From the NCBI GenBank assembly GCA_963822255.1, contig CAWGGV010000005.1, positions 1 through 64,000 of the forward strand: a stretch of DNA of 64,000 nt. The letters run 5' to 3'. Position 1 is the stretch's first letter. The number at the start of each line of letters is the position of its first letter. This document shows positions 8,437 through 24,875 of the stretch, piece after piece. Source of the stretch: UBA7803 sp963822255 (GTDB lineage: Bacteria; Pseudomonadota; Gammaproteobacteria; Pseudomonadales; Azotimanducaceae). The translations under genes were made by a program, and so were the position numbers. Under the pieces are notes generated by a model, which ran no database searches, was not told where the DNA came from, and saw nothing but the letters and a program-made list of their open reading frames with translations.

Positions 8437-9966
8437 TCAGGCGTCGCCTCGGGTTCTCAGTAGCCGAAGCAAGTCGTTTCTGGTGGTCTGCGAAACGGCG
8501 AAATACCAGTAAGCGGCGAACAGCAGGATGAGACAGGATGTCGCCGCCGTCGCAGCCCACAGCGGGGCCCCCTGCACTGCCAGCCGATGCACGTAAGACA
8601 GCCCGAGCAGAAACAGGGAGTTGACCAGCAGCGCCGGAAGGTAGACGTCTTTGAAGTGGCCCCACGGCGACGTGCCGATCCTGGCGCAGGCAAAGAAGTA
8701 GTGAGGCACCGAGACGCCCACCCCGACCACCACCGTGAGCATCCACGCTGCCTCGAGCACCGTGAGCGGCCCGAGTGCGAGGTACAGAGCCCCGAACACG
8801 ATCGCCGATAGGGCAAAGCAGATGATGGCGATCCGGCCGTGCGCGTCGAGGGACGACAGAATGCGCGACGAGACCCCGTAGTCCAGGTGAACGACCGCCA
8901 TCAGGGCGAGAACCCAGGCCACACCCGGGACCACGAAGTCGCGCCCCATCCACAGCCGGATCAGATCGTCCCCGAAGACCGCAAACACCACGATCATCGG
9001 CAGCGATGCCATGACCGTGGCCTTGGAGGCGCGGGTATGGAGTCGCGCCAGCGCCTGCTTCCTCCCCTGCCCGGCCAGGCCGCTGGCAATTGGCGGCAGC
9101 ACACGCGTCGAGCGCTCCATGAGTCGGCCGATCTGCCGCACGATGGTCTGGTAGCGGGAATAGCAAGCGAGCGCGGCAGGACCCGCGCCGACCGCCAGCA
9201 GCACCCGCACGCCCTGATTCACCGCGACCTCCCGCAGCACACCGAGCGACGTCTTGCTGGAGAACCAGATCAGCCGCCCGGCATCGTCTGCGCGAAACAG
9301 CGCCGGACGGACGCTGGTGTGGGGGCACGCCACGCAGGCGAGAGCAAACCGCAAAAGCTCCGACAGTACCCGCACCCACAGAGTCGTCATCGCCAGCCCG
9401 ACGATGCCTCCGCCCCACAGGAGCACCAGGATCATGGCCGCCGCCAGCACCAGATCGGCACCTATGGTGGGATACTCGTTCCAGCTGGTGCGGTGGCAGC
9501 CGGTCAGCACACCCTGAGCCACGTCACCGACAAGGCCGGTCACGACCGCGAGGCCCAGGTAGATGCCCACCCGGTGCATGTCGACACTGACGGTGCCAAA
9601 CGCCGCCGGCGCCCACGTCGGCAATACGAGGAACAAGCCGGCCAGTGCCGAACCCAGCGCCAGTGCCAGGGCGAGCTGGCAATAGAAACCGGTGGCAATG
9701 GTGCGTTGCATCGGCTCGACCGCATCTTCCGATGTGTAGCGGGCCACGTTGTGGGTGATCGCGGCCGCCATTCCGAAGCCGGAGAAGGTCAGATAGGTGG
9801 TGAGCGACCAGCCGAGATCCCAAACGCCCAGCGCGGCCGGCCCAACTGCGTGGTCGATGAGACGCGGCATGACAAAGCCGACCACTAGCGTGACCGCCTG
9901 AGCGAGCCATCCGGAAATGACATTGGGCAGCAGGCGCCGGTGAGCTGCGTCATCGAGCACGGTCAA
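8437..9966 (-). CDS. Polysaccharide flippase (Wzx/MATE-like)
   Basis: This 509-residue integral membrane protein has about 12-14 hydrophobic segments. It begins PNVISGWLAQAVTLVVGFVM PRLIDHAVGP, typical of Wzx-type O-unit flippases, followed by LGVWDLGWSLTTYL and GFGMAAAITHNVARYTSED. It would move lipid-linked oligosaccharide units across the inner membrane. It lies upstream of, and in the same direction as, the glycosylphosphotransferase, with a 94-bp gap. The start may be TTG 9966 or GTG 9960; neither has a strong ribosome site. The gene is intact. Confidence 0.85.
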   Translation of the reverse strand: MTVLDDAAHRRLLPNVISGWLAQAVTLVVGFVMPRLIDHAVGPAALGVWDLGWSLTTYLTFSGFGMAAAITHNVARYTSEDAVEPMQRTIATGFYCQLALALALGSALAGLFLVLPTWAPAAFGTVSVDMHRVGIYLGLAVVTGLVGDVAQGVLTGCHRTSWNEYPTIGADLVLAAAMILVLLWGGGIVGLAMTTLWVRVLSELLRFALACVACPHTSVRPALFRADDAGRLIWFSSKTSLGVLREVAVNQGVRVLLAVGAGPAALACYSRYQTIVRQIGRLMERSTRVLPPIASGLAGQGRKQALARLHTRASKATVMASLPMIVVFAVFGDDLIRLWMGRDFVVPGVAWVLALMAVVHLDYGVSSRILSSLDAHGRIAIICFALSAIVFGALYLALGPLTVLEAAWMLTVVVGVGVSVPHYFFACARIGTSPWGHFKDVYLPALLVNSLFLLGLSYVHRLAVQGAPLWAATAATSCLILLFAAYWYFAVSQTTRNDLLRLLRTRGDA

Positions 9967-10058
9967 GCACTCACATACTCACAAGTGAAGCGCACACATC
10001 AACACCCAATTCCCCCGTAAGCTATGGTATTAGACTGAGAAGTCTGGCGCCAACAGGC

Positions 10059-11471
10059 ATGTCGCACCTACGGATATTCGGCCATTACGTCCATACGCCC
10101 TATCTGCTGATGGCCGGGTGCGAGGCCGTGATCGTGGGCGCCGCCGCCTATGTCGGCCGGTACCTGCGCTACCACGATTTCCGGCCGTTCTGGGGTTACC
10201 TCCTGCCGGCCAGCACCTTCGCCATCATCGTCGTCGCCTCCATGCTGGCCATGGGCGTATACGCGTCGCGCATCCGGGAAGGCTACAGCGCCATGATGCT
10301 GCGCACGGGCGTCGCCGTCTTCCTGCTCGGATCGCTTGCTACGGCGGCCCTTTCCTACGCCTCCGACACCCTGTTCATGAGCCGCGCCACGTTGCTCTTG
10401 TCCGCCGCCTCCGCCTTCATCCTGATCGCGTTGTGGCGCTGGATGGCCTTTGCGTCCATCGACGACGACGCTCTGAAGAAGCGGGTGGTGGTGCTCGGAA
10501 TCGGTGAGCGGGCCCTCAAGGTAGCGGCGCGGATGCGCCGCAAAGCGGATCAGCGGGCTTTCATCCTGCTGGGCTTTCTGCCGACCCATCGGGAAGAGCG
10601 CAATCGGGTAGCCGAGTTCGGCGCCACCGTCCACTTCAACAACATGAAGCTGCTGGATTTCTGTCAGGAACGCAACGTCGACGAGATCGTCGTCGCTGTC
10701 GATGAGCAACGTCGCCGGGATGAGAGCGCGGGCCTGCCGTTGGACGAGTTGATCGAGTGCCGACTCTCCGGCATCAACGTCTGCGACATTCAGCAGTTCA
10801 TCGAGCGCGAGGCCTGCAAAGTGGACGTGGATCTGCTCCGCCCGAGCTGGATCGCGTTCGCGGACGGCTTCGTCATGGGGCCGCGGCACCGCTTCCTGAA
10901 ACGCATCTTCGACATCGTGGCGAGCCTGCTGCTGCTACTGATTGCCTGGCCGGTCATGCTGCTGGTGGCGTTAGCGATCCGGGTGGAATCGGGCTCGCCG
11001 GTGATTTACCGCCAGGAACGGGTGGGCCGCGACGGCAAAACCTTCGAGCTGATGAAGTTCCGCAGCATGCGGGTCGATGGCGCCGGTGCGGGCTCGCCGA
11101 ACTGGACACGGCGTGACGATCCGCGGGTCACCCGGGTCGGCACATTCATCCGTAAATCCCGGCTGGACGAGCTGCCTCAGCTGTTCAACGTGCTGAAGGG
11201 CGACATGAGCTTCGTCGGTCCACGGCCGGAACGGCCGTACTTCGTGGACCAGCTCACCAAGGCCGTGCCCTACTACGCCCAGCGTCACCGGGTGAAGCCC
11301 GGCATCACCGGCTGGGCCCAGCTCTGCTATCCCTATGGCGCCTCGGTGGAGGACTCCAAGGAGAAGCTTCAGTACGACCTTTACTACCTGAAGAACCACA
11401 GCCTGCTGCTGGACCTGATCATTCTGCTGCAGACGGTGGAAGTGGTGCTGGTGGGGGAAGGGGCGCGCTGA
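10059..11471 (+). CDS. epsB: PEP-CTERM/EpsB-type sugar transferase
   Basis: This is a second polyprenyl glycosylphosphotransferase, of the type associated with PEP-CTERM/exosortase loci. The N-terminus has the typical opening HLRIFGHYVHTPYLLMAGCE, membrane segments to about residue 130, and a nucleotide-binding-like fold (KRVVVLGIGERALKVAARMR). The catalytic domain has VIYRQERVGRDGKTFELMKF, RSM, VTRVGTFIRKSRLDELPQLF, FVGPRPERP and RVKPGITGWAQLCYPYGASV. The 470 residues are normal. It is divergent from the flippase gene and 57 bp upstream of a small conserved gene. Along with the PEP-CTERM-like protein and the ATPase at 57.6 kb, it suggests the organism has an exosortase system, although no exosortase is in view. 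Confidence 0.9.
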   Translation: MSHLRIFGHYVHTPYLLMAGCEAVIVGAAAYVGRYLRYHDFRPFWGYLLPASTFAIIVVASMLAMGVYASRIREGYSAMMLRTGVAVFLLGSLATAALSYASDTLFMSRATLLLSAASAFILIALWRWMAFASIDDDALKKRVVVLGIGERALKVAARMRRKADQRAFILLGFLPTHREERNRVAEFGATVHFNNMKLLDFCQERNVDEIVVAVDEQRRRDESAGLPLDELIECRLSGINVCDIQQFIEREACKVDVDLLRPSWIAFADGFVMGPRHRFLKRIFDIVASLLLLLIAWPVMLLVALAIRVESGSPVIYRQERVGRDGKTFELMKFRSMRVDGAGAGSPNWTRRDDPRVTRVGTFIRKSRLDELPQLFNVLKGDMSFVGPRPERPYFVDQLTKAVPYYAQRHRVKPGITGWAQLCYPYGASVEDSKEKLQYDLYYLKNHSLLLDLIILLQTVEVVLVGEGAR

Positions 11472-11528
11472 TTGCCCCTTCCCTCGGCCTTACCCGCCGG
11501 CCGCGCGCCGCAGTACACTGCCGCCACC

Positions 11529-11960
11529 ATGAGCGAACGCGATCCAGAGCCCGACACCCCCGAGTCCCCGCAGCGGCCGGTACACACAGCCCGCCTGGAA
11601 CTGATCTGGGACGTGCTGGTGTTCCAGCTTCGACTGCTGGCCGACGGCGTGCGCGACCTGATCCTGAGCCCGATGTCGGTGGTGGCCGGCGTTCTCGGGC
11701 TGATCATGGGCGGCGATGATCCGCACCGGTACCTTCGGCAGGTGCTGCGCTTCGGCCGCCGTACCGAGCTGTGGATCAACCTGTTCGGCCACGGCCGTCG
11801 CAGCGGGACGTCCAACGAGTTCGTGGATCCGCTGCGGGAACGGGTGTTCACCCATCTCAGCTCCAATGCGCGGCTGAGCCGGGCCGGAACGAGTTTGAAC
11901 CGGAAGCTGGATAGCTTGAATGCCTCAAAAGAGGGGAAGGATGAAGAGCCGCGACCGTAG
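11529..11960 (+). CDS. Conserved small protein of unknown function
   Basis: I do not recognise a named family. The 143-residue protein starts at ATG 11529 (MSERDPEPDTPESPQRPVHT). It has an amphipathic to hydrophobic middle (LIWDVLVFQLRLLADGVRDL, then LSPMSVVAGVLGLIMGGDDP) that could associate with the membrane. The C-terminal half is basic and ends DSLNASKEGKDEEPRP. The sequence looks like a real protein, with good codon structure and a defined N-terminus, and it lies 57 bp after the epsB-type gene in the same direction. An upstream in-frame extension to 11472 begins in the epsB stop region and is less likely. Confidence 0.6.
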   Translation: MSERDPEPDTPESPQRPVHTARLELIWDVLVFQLRLLADGVRDLILSPMSVVAGVLGLIMGGDDPHRYLRQVLRFGRRTELWINLFGHGRRSGTSNEFVDPLRERVFTHLSSNARLSRAGTSLNRKLDSLNASKEGKDEEPRP

Positions 11961-11985
11961 GTGGGCGGGTGGCTCGTACGGATCG

Positions 11986-12025
11986 GATCGCGGCCGGGAG
12001 GCCGCTCCCACATTCGTCTAGAGCC
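11986..12025. repeat. REP cluster 1
   Basis: One full inverted REP lies at 11986-12009 (stem GCGGCC/GGCCGC with a GGGA-type loop, then the head CTCCCAC). A degraded copy (GCCGCTTCCCAC) follows, and more distant remnants reach about 12095. The cluster lies between the small conserved gene and the convergent REC-kinase gene. Confidence 0.8.
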
Positions 12026-12088
12026 GCTTCCCACATAATCTAGATCCAGTTAGAGCCGCCTGCCAGATCATCTGAGGCAACCCTCACA

Positions 12089-13651
12089 TCATCGGGAGGC
12101 CGCGCCCACGACGGGAGGGGTCGCTGCGCGGACGGCGGAGACGAGTTGCTCGGCGCTGCAGCCCTTGGTGAGGAAGCCGACCGCGCCGGCCTCGAGCACC
12201 GCGCCGACCACGCCCTCCTCGTCGCTGGTTGACATGGCCAGCACCTGGGTTCCCGACACCCTGGTGGTGATCTCCCGCGTCGCCGACAGGCCGTCGCTCT
12301 CCGGCATGAAGAGGTCCATCAGGACCACGTCCACGGCCAGTTCGGCGGCCAGATGGACGGCTTCCGCGCCGTCCCGAGCCTCCGCCACCACCTGGATGCC
12401 GGGTTCCGCCGCGAGCATCGCGCGCAGACCCCGGCGCACCATCTCGTGGTCGTCGGCGATCAGCACCCGCACCGCTCCGCCGTCCCGCGGCACGGACGCC
12501 TCGTTTCCCCGGACATGGGATCGGCCCGGCGCGGCACCCTCCCCCGCGAGGTTCGCGCCCACCAGCGGCAGGTCCACGCGCACCGATGCGCCGCCGCCGG
12601 AGGCTGTTCCGATCCGCAGAGAGCCATCGAACAGCTCCAGGCGCTGGCGAATGCTCGAGAGCCCGAAATGGTCGCCGTCGTCCCAGGCAGAGGCGGATTC
12701 GGGCTCGGCGAACCCGACCCCGTCGTCCTCCACGGTGATGCTCAACGTGTGGCCGGACACAGTGAAGTTCACCGTCACTCGTTTCGTCTGGCCGTGCTTC
12801 ACCACGTTCAGCAGCAACTCACCCACCGCGTGGTAGAGAAAACCCTCCAGAGCGTCGTTCAAAACGGGTACGTGCTCGGGCATTCGCAGGGTGCAGCTCA
12901 ACCCGTGCTGGCGGCCGAACCGGGCCGCCGTTTCCTCCAGGGCCCGTACCATGCCGGCGTGACGCAGCACGGGCGGCGAGATCTCACGGGCGAGCGAGCG
13001 GCTGGCTTCGAGCGATTCACTGAGCACGTCGCGCACCTCGGCGAGATCGTCCGCCAGCTCCGGATGGCGGCTACCGAGGGTGCGGGTCAACATCACCGCC
13101 CCCGCCAGAAGCTGCTGAACGTCGTCGTGGAGCAATCCCGCGACCCGGCGCCGCTCCCGCTCTTCCGCGATGGTGAGCTGGCGGGCCAGGGCGGCGAGCT
13201 GGCCGGCCCGCTGCTCGAGGCGCCGGGCCTGGCGCCGCACCTGATCGGTCTGGCGGTGCAGCTCGATGAATACCCGGACCTTGGTGCGCAGCACCTCCGG
13301 TACGATGGGCGTGAGCATGAAATCCGCGGCGCCGAGCGAATAGCCGCGCTCCACGTAGACGTCGTCGTCGTAGGCGGTCATGAAAATGACGGGCGTGTTC
13401 CGGGTTTCGCGCCGCTGCCGCATGAGGCCCGCGATCTCGAAACCGTCCATCCCGGGCAGATTGACGTCGAGCAGCACCAGCGCGAAGGAGCGTTTCAGCA
13501 TCTCCCGCAGGGCCGCGCGGCCCGACGTTACGGTGACCAGCTCGATCTCGAGCGGGTCGAGGATGCTCTCCAGGGCCAGGAGCTGCTTTTCGTTGTCGTC
13601 AACGATCAGAATGCTCGGGACGGTGGCCGGATCAGACACCGGTATCTCCAC
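12089..13651 (-). CDS. REC-histidine kinase-REC hybrid regulator
   Basis: Domain order: an N-terminal receiver (residues about 12-130; SILIVDDNEKQLLALESILD, phosphoacceptor Asp in LVLLDVNLPGMDGFE), a coiled linker, a HisKA_3-type dimerisation helix (ERERRRVAGLLHDDVQQLLA), a HATPase domain (VGELLLNVVKHGQ, ITVEDDGVGF, FGLSSIRQRL) and a C-terminal receiver (VRVLIADDHEMVRRGLRAML, VVLMDLFMPESDGLS). The C-terminal receiver resembles NarL-type regulators but lacks the LuxR HTH and ends at AATPPVVGAASR. The GTG start at 13651 is 4 bp after the stop of the giant kinase, so the genes are co-transcribed. It probably passes phosphate between partners in this operon. Confidence 0.88.
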   Translation of the reverse strand: MEIPVSDPATVPSILIVDDNEKQLLALESILDPLEIELVTVTSGRAALREMLKRSFALVLLDVNLPGMDGFEIAGLMRQRRETRNTPVIFMTAYDDDVYVERGYSLGAADFMLTPIVPEVLRTKVRVFIELHRQTDQVRRQARRLEQRAGQLAALARQLTIAEERERRRVAGLLHDDVQQLLAGAVMLTRTLGSRHPELADDLAEVRDVLSESLEASRSLAREISPPVLRHAGMVRALEETAARFGRQHGLSCTLRMPEHVPVLNDALEGFLYHAVGELLLNVVKHGQTKRVTVNFTVSGHTLSITVEDDGVGFAEPESASAWDDGDHFGLSSIRQRLELFDGSLRIGTASGGGASVRVDLPLVGANLAGEGAAPGRSHVRGNEASVPRDGGAVRVLIADDHEMVRRGLRAMLAAEPGIQVVAEARDGAEAVHLAAELAVDVVLMDLFMPESDGLSATREITTRVSGTQVLAMSTSDEEGVVGAVLEAGAVGFLTKGCSAEQLVSAVRAATPPVVGAASR

Positions 13652-13655
13652 GGGT

Positions 13656-19404
<5,749 letters not shown>

Positions 19405-19457
19405 CGATTCCCCTGGCGGTACGGATCTCCGGCGCGGGATCCGATTGATCGGAAACG

Positions 19458-20777
<1,320 letters not shown>

Positions 20778-21087
20778 GTGCGGCCGTCATCCTGAAGCTC
20801 GACCGGCCCGATTGCGTCTGAGCCACCACGTCTGCGCCACCCAGCGACGCTGCTGCCCGGCGTACTTGTTCCACTCCCCCAGGTCACATTATCCCCTTGG
20901 CTGTCTAGGCGGATGCCGAGGGCCGGATTGGCAAGTTTCGTGCCAGGCATTGAGTAACCAATCGCCTCGACTGAGCGGGCGAGGTGACGCGGGATCCCGA
21001 TCCGGTGATCGCTCGTACCAGCAGGTAGATTGGCGGGTTGGGTTTGCCGGGGGCGGTAAAAGTTGCCGCCGGCGCGCCGAGCCGGCG
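20778..21087. other. Intergenic stretch upstream of the signalling operon
   Basis: No gene is supported here. The stretch carries the sigma-54 promoter at 20930-20945, which leaves a 5' leader of about 140 nt before the response regulator gene. Nothing else is recognised. Confidence 0.5.
20930..20945 (-). promoter_or_regulatory. Sigma-54 (RpoN) promoter
   Basis: Read on the minus strand the site is TGGCACG-AAAC-TTGCC, which matches the TGGCACG-N4-TTGCW consensus with the invariant GG and GC at the proper -24/-12 spacing. It faces the sigma-54 response regulator gene. Transcription would start near 20918. Confidence 0.7.
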
Positions 21088-21699
21088 TCAGCCGGCCTGG
21101 GCGTTCGCGGCGTCGAGCTCGGAGTTGGTATGGAAGCCGGCGCGCTCGAGGCGCTGATTGCACTCGCCATAGACCGATCCCAGGCGTTCCAGCACGAACC
21201 GGCTGAACAGCTCCTGGACGATTTCGATGGCGCTCTCGTCGAACTGCAGCGCCTTCATGGCACCGATGAAGTGGCGGGCGATCTGGTAGGGCCCCATGGG
21301 CAGACTCGTCGGGTCCACGTCACGGCCGAGGCCATACGCGGCCCGCTCGCTCAAACTCTTCAGGGCGCCACTGAAATGCAGCGCGGATTTGTGGGCCATG
21401 CGCTGCGCCTGCGGGTCGAGGTCGTCGGACGCGCTCCGCTCGCCCGGTACGAGCCAGCCGTCGAAGGACGACTGCAGGCGCTTGGCGAAGTTCTGAACCA
21501 CCCGGGAACGCTGGAAACGCATTTCCCGCATCAGGTCGAAGCAGCGGCGTTTCTGCTCCTGATCGCGGGCCCGGAACGCCAGCTCGAACAGCCCGTCTTC
21601 GATGTTCGAGTACAGGCCGTCCATCAGGTGCAACAGCTCGCCGGTGACGCGGTGGTGCATGGCCGTGAAGACGTTGCTGGGATCGAACTGCTGATCCAT
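21088..21699 (-). CDS. DUF1631-like protein, short form
   Basis: The 203-residue protein resembles part of DUF1631 proteins, which are usually several hundred residues longer. Examples are LLHLMDGLYSNIEDGLFELA, the many charged helices, and AIEIVQELFSRFVLERLGSV followed by YGECNQRLERAGF. The function of the family is unknown. The start has GGAG upstream (MDQQFDPSNVFTAMHHRVTG), and no continuation of the missing part is seen downstream, so it is a short member or a remnant. It lies between gspM and the signalling operon, in the same direction as both. Confidence 0.55.
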   Translation of the reverse strand: MDQQFDPSNVFTAMHHRVTGELLHLMDGLYSNIEDGLFELAFRARDQEQKRRCFDLMREMRFQRSRVVQNFAKRLQSSFDGWLVPGERSASDDLDPQAQRMAHKSALHFSGALKSLSERAAYGLGRDVDPTSLPMGPYQIARHFIGAMKALQFDESAIEIVQELFSRFVLERLGSVYGECNQRLERAGFHTNSELDAANAQAG

Positions 21700-21906
21700 C
21701 TGCTCCCTCCGGGTACTGCGTGGCCAACCGAATGTGCGCCCAGTGTAAGGTGCCGCTGGTCGGCGAACGTTGAACGCTCATCCGGGTGGAGTGTGACGGG
21801 GTTCGCAGATCGGCTCGTGGTGGGTCGCGTTTGGTCGCTGTGGGTCAGGGTTGGCGACGGTTTGTCGCGCTCTGGAGAGCACCCCGACCAGCCGATAGCC
21901 CCCGGT

Positions 21907-22416
21907 TCATTGCAGGCGGATCTGGGCGCTGACGATGCCGGGGTGGTCCTCGGCGTCCACCGCGAGCCGCAGCACCGTGACGCCGTTGTTCTCCTGGAGC
22001 TGATGCAGCCACTGCAGGACGGTGTTGAACCGCTGGCCCTGGATCGATACGGACACGATCCCGTTGGATTCCGGCTGCAGGCGATTCACCTGGATGCCCT
22101 GAGCCTGAGCGGAGCGGGTGATGATGGGCAGGAGCGAGCGACCCGCCCCGCCGCTGCCTGCGGAAGCCTGCGCCACCGCGCGGCCACGTGCCTCGTTGGC
22201 CATCATCCAATCGAGCTGTGCCTGAGCATTCCGGTACCGGTTGTCGGCTGTCTCGCGCCAGTCGCTGATGGGCTTCCAGATGGCGAGCCAGAGCAGGGAC
22301 ACCACCAGCAGGACCGCCAGGGCCAGAACGATCTGCTGCTCGCGAGACTCCCGGCCGGCATACCAGCGTCCGGCCGATGAAGCCATAAGCCGCTGTTGCA
22401 GAAAAGCCCACCTCAT
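21907..22416 (-). CDS. gspM: Type II secretion protein M
   Basis: GspM is a small inner-membrane protein of the secretion platform that pairs with GspL. The 169-residue product has a cytoplasmic N-terminus, one transmembrane helix (IVLALAVLLVVSLLWLAIWK at residues about 28-47) and a periplasmic ferredoxin-like domain (GIQVNRLQPESNGIVSVSIQ, then RFNTVLQWLHQLQENNGVTV). ATG 22416 overlaps the gspL stop (ATGA). It is the last gsp gene of the operon in this window. Confidence 0.88.
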   Translation of the reverse strand: MRWAFLQQRLMASSAGRWYAGRESREQQIVLALAVLLVVSLLWLAIWKPISDWRETADNRYRNAQAQLDWMMANEARGRAVAQASAGSGGAGRSLLPIITRSAQAQGIQVNRLQPESNGIVSVSIQGQRFNTVLQWLHQLQENNGVTVLRLAVDAEDHPGIVSAQIRLQ

Positions 22417-23651
22417 GCCGGCGCCCCCTGCAGCCGCACGCGGGCACGGACGCCATTGTCCAGTTGCTCGGCGGACGTGATCTCCACGTTCACGCCCGCG
22501 TCGGCCAGGCCCTGCTTGATCCGATCGAGGCTGTCGAAGCCGTCCGTGAACAGATCCACCGCCAGCTCTCCTCGTTCCTGATCGTAACTGAAGCTGGCGA
22601 TGCGCGTGCCGTTGCCCATGCTGGTGGCGAGCGGCGCCAGGAAGTCCAGGAGACCGGCCGCGCCGCCGGTGTCGCCACCGCCGAGCTTGGCCTGGAGCTG
22701 GCGCCGCGGGTTGATGACCCGCCGCTCGCTCGGAAAGATGTCCCGATAGATCTGCTCGCTGCGCGCTTCCAGAGCGTTCGCCCGATGGTCCGCGTAGATG
22801 GCCTCGGCCACCATCGCGAGCAGAGTCACGCCGATCCAGGCTGCGGCCAGCGCGGCGACGCTCCGCCAGCGTAGCCACAGCGGATTGATCGGCTGCCGGG
22901 CCCGGTATTCGCCCTGTAGCAGGTTGACCACGTCCGCCGTGCGCCAGTGAGCGGCCACGTACTCCAGCACGGTCTCGGCGCCGGGTGTCTCCACGGTCTC
23001 GACTTCGAGCTCATGGCCGAGCTGACCGAGCTCGATGTCGGTGAGGGTGCCGAAAACCACCAGCGCCCGGTCGACGTCGAGTGCCCCGACGCCGAGCACG
23101 AGGTTCTCGCGGTCCACGGCCGCCGCCTGATCCACCGTCCGCAACAGCACCCGGTCGTCATCCAGCAGCACGCTGACGCAACGTTCTTCAGCGGGCAGCA
23201 GCTCGGCTTCGGAGAAGAGGTGGCCAGCGCGGATCCCCAGCGTCGCGAGGCACGCCAGCCAGTCGTCGAGCAGCGCGCGGTCGATCAGGTTCACCCGCAC
23301 CGGGGCGCCCCGGCGCAACTCGCCGCTGGCCAGGTGCATGGACTCGATGTCGGTGGTGACGAACTCCTCCACCACGAACGGCAGCGCCCGCCGCACCTGC
23401 CCGACGCTGCGACCCGGCACCTGACACGACAGGCTCAGCACGTGCTCGGCCGGGACCGTGACGACGATGTTGCCGGGATTCTGCACCCACTCGCTGCCAG
23501 GATCGATCAGGTCGGACAGGCCGCGGAAGTCGGTTTCGCCGCGCGCGCGGATGCGGCCGTCGTCCTCCTGGATCATCCAGGCACTGGAGACGCTGTAGCC
23601 CTCGTCGCTAGCCACCGCGGGAGACAGCAATCTGATGAACAGTTTCGGCAT
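22413..23651 (-). CDS. gspL: Type II secretion protein L
   Basis: GspL links the GspE ATPase to the inner-membrane platform. The 412-residue protein has an actin-like cytoplasmic domain (residues about 1-240; for example VQNPGNIVVTVPAEHVLSLS), one membrane helix (SVAALAAAWIGVTLLAMVAE) and a periplasmic ferredoxin-like domain near the end (GNGTRIASFSYDQERGELAV). ATG 23651 (MPKLFIRLLSP) is preferred over an upstream start at 23708. It lies 19 bp after gspK and overlaps gspM. Confidence 0.9.
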   Translation of the reverse strand: MPKLFIRLLSPAVASDEGYSVSSAWMIQEDDGRIRARGETDFRGLSDLIDPGSEWVQNPGNIVVTVPAEHVLSLSCQVPGRSVGQVRRALPFVVEEFVTTDIESMHLASGELRRGAPVRVNLIDRALLDDWLACLATLGIRAGHLFSEAELLPAEERCVSVLLDDDRVLLRTVDQAAAVDRENLVLGVGALDVDRALVVFGTLTDIELGQLGHELEVETVETPGAETVLEYVAAHWRTADVVNLLQGEYRARQPINPLWLRWRSVAALAAAWIGVTLLAMVAEAIYADHRANALEARSEQIYRDIFPSERRVINPRRQLQAKLGGGDTGGAAGLLDFLAPLATSMGNGTRIASFSYDQERGELAVDLFTDGFDSLDRIKQGLADAGVNVEITSAEQLDNGVRARVRLQGAPA

Positions 23652-23670
23652 GAGGTCGGCTCGTCCGGGG

Positions 23671-24875
23671 CTAGGAGCTCGCTCCTTGCTGTGGTGTGTT
23701 TGCGGCACCGTTGCCGGCGTCCTCGGCGCTGAAGAGCGAGCGGAAGTTCTTCCCCAGATCTCGGCTGATCAACGAGAGCTGCCCGCTCGTCGGATCGCGC
23801 CTCACCAGCGACGACAGCTCCACCTGACTGCCGTCCACTTGCGCGCGGACGTTGATCCGGAAATATTCGCTGGTCACCGAGAGCGCGTCAACGGCAGGCG
23901 TGAGCTCCGGAAAGCTGGAAGTCACCTCGCTGACCGAATCATAGTCGCGGACGGACCGGGTGAAGCTCTGCATCTGGGCCTCGGTCAATCCGGGGCTCAT
24001 GGCCGCCAGCACCGCCGGGCTGGCGGTGTTGACGTTGATGTGGAGATCCGTGGTGGGCAGCACGCACACGCTGTCTCCCAGGGCTTTCAGGTAGTCGCCC
24101 TCGACCCCCTTGACCAGACGCAGCTCGGAGACGTCGGCGGCCGGCCCGTTGGCGGTGCGGTATGGCACATCCTCCAGCAGGTACTCGCCGTCCTCGGCAC
24201 CGAAGCCATTGACGTCCTGATCCGGATCCACCCAGTCGCGCCAGGCATCCGCCAGGGTTTCCGGCACGTCCCGGTTGCGCAGCAGGGTCTTGAGCCGCAC
24301 CAGGTTCTTCTGCCAGTCACGGCCCGCCAGGCTGTTCAGGTTGAAGCAGCGGTGCATGTCGACGATCTGCACCTCCAGGTAGCCGTTGTCGATCTCGAAC
24401 GGCGCCGTCGGCTGCGCCCAGACTTCCTGCAGCGTGTCCTTGGTGGGACCGTTGCGGCTCCACTCCTCGTAGAGCACCTGGCGACCGAAGGATTCCGCCC
24501 CCAGGGCGTACTCGAGCGCCTGGTCGCCGCTGAACGTGAATCGCGATTCGGCGATCACCAGGCTGTGCTTGCTCATGAGCTGCCAGGCCAGCGCCGACAA
24601 CAGCGCCATCACCAGCAGCACGCTGAGGAGGACGACGCCGGTCTGCCTGCGCGCCCTGGGCTGGGGGGGAGATTGGGGCTGGGGGGAGGATCGCGGGACT
24701 GGGCGGGGAGATTGGGGCTGAGGGAGTGGTGGGGGGGCTGGGGGGAAGATCGCGGCCGGGAGGCCGCTACCGCTACAGAGGCCGCTCCCACAGAGGCCGC
24801 TCCCACAGGGGTCGATCCCACATAGGCCGCTCCCACAGGGGCCGCTGCCACACCGATGGGGCGCCTTGTGCTCAT
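23671..24875 (-). CDS. gspK: Type II secretion minor pseudopilin K, REP-rich 5' end, frameshifted
   Basis: GspK caps the pseudopilus tip with GspI and GspJ. The prepilin segment is ARRQTG-VVLLSVLLVMALLSALAW, and the mature domain has DMHRCFNLNSL, EDGEYLLEDVPYRTANGP and LHINVNTASPAVLAAMSPGL. The natural start appears to be ATG 24875, which overlaps the gspJ stop (ATGA; MSTRRPIG). Between it and the prepilin segment lie REP sequence and C-rich runs, read as Pro-rich peptide, and the frame must change within those C-runs (24660-24745). The frame of the prepilin segment has no ATG, GTG or TTG of its own. The N-terminal leader is therefore damaged, misassembled or unusually long. Confidence 0.8.
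24749..24852. repeat. REP cluster 2, at the gspJ-gspK junction
   Basis: One inverted REP (GCGGCC/GGCCGC stem) is followed by five or six partial heads of the form GGCCGCTCCCACA or close variants, including GGTCGATCCCACA. The cluster lies at the 5' end of gspK. Next to it, at 24660-24745, are G-rich runs built from a GATTGGGGCTGGGGG-like unit. Confidence 0.75.
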
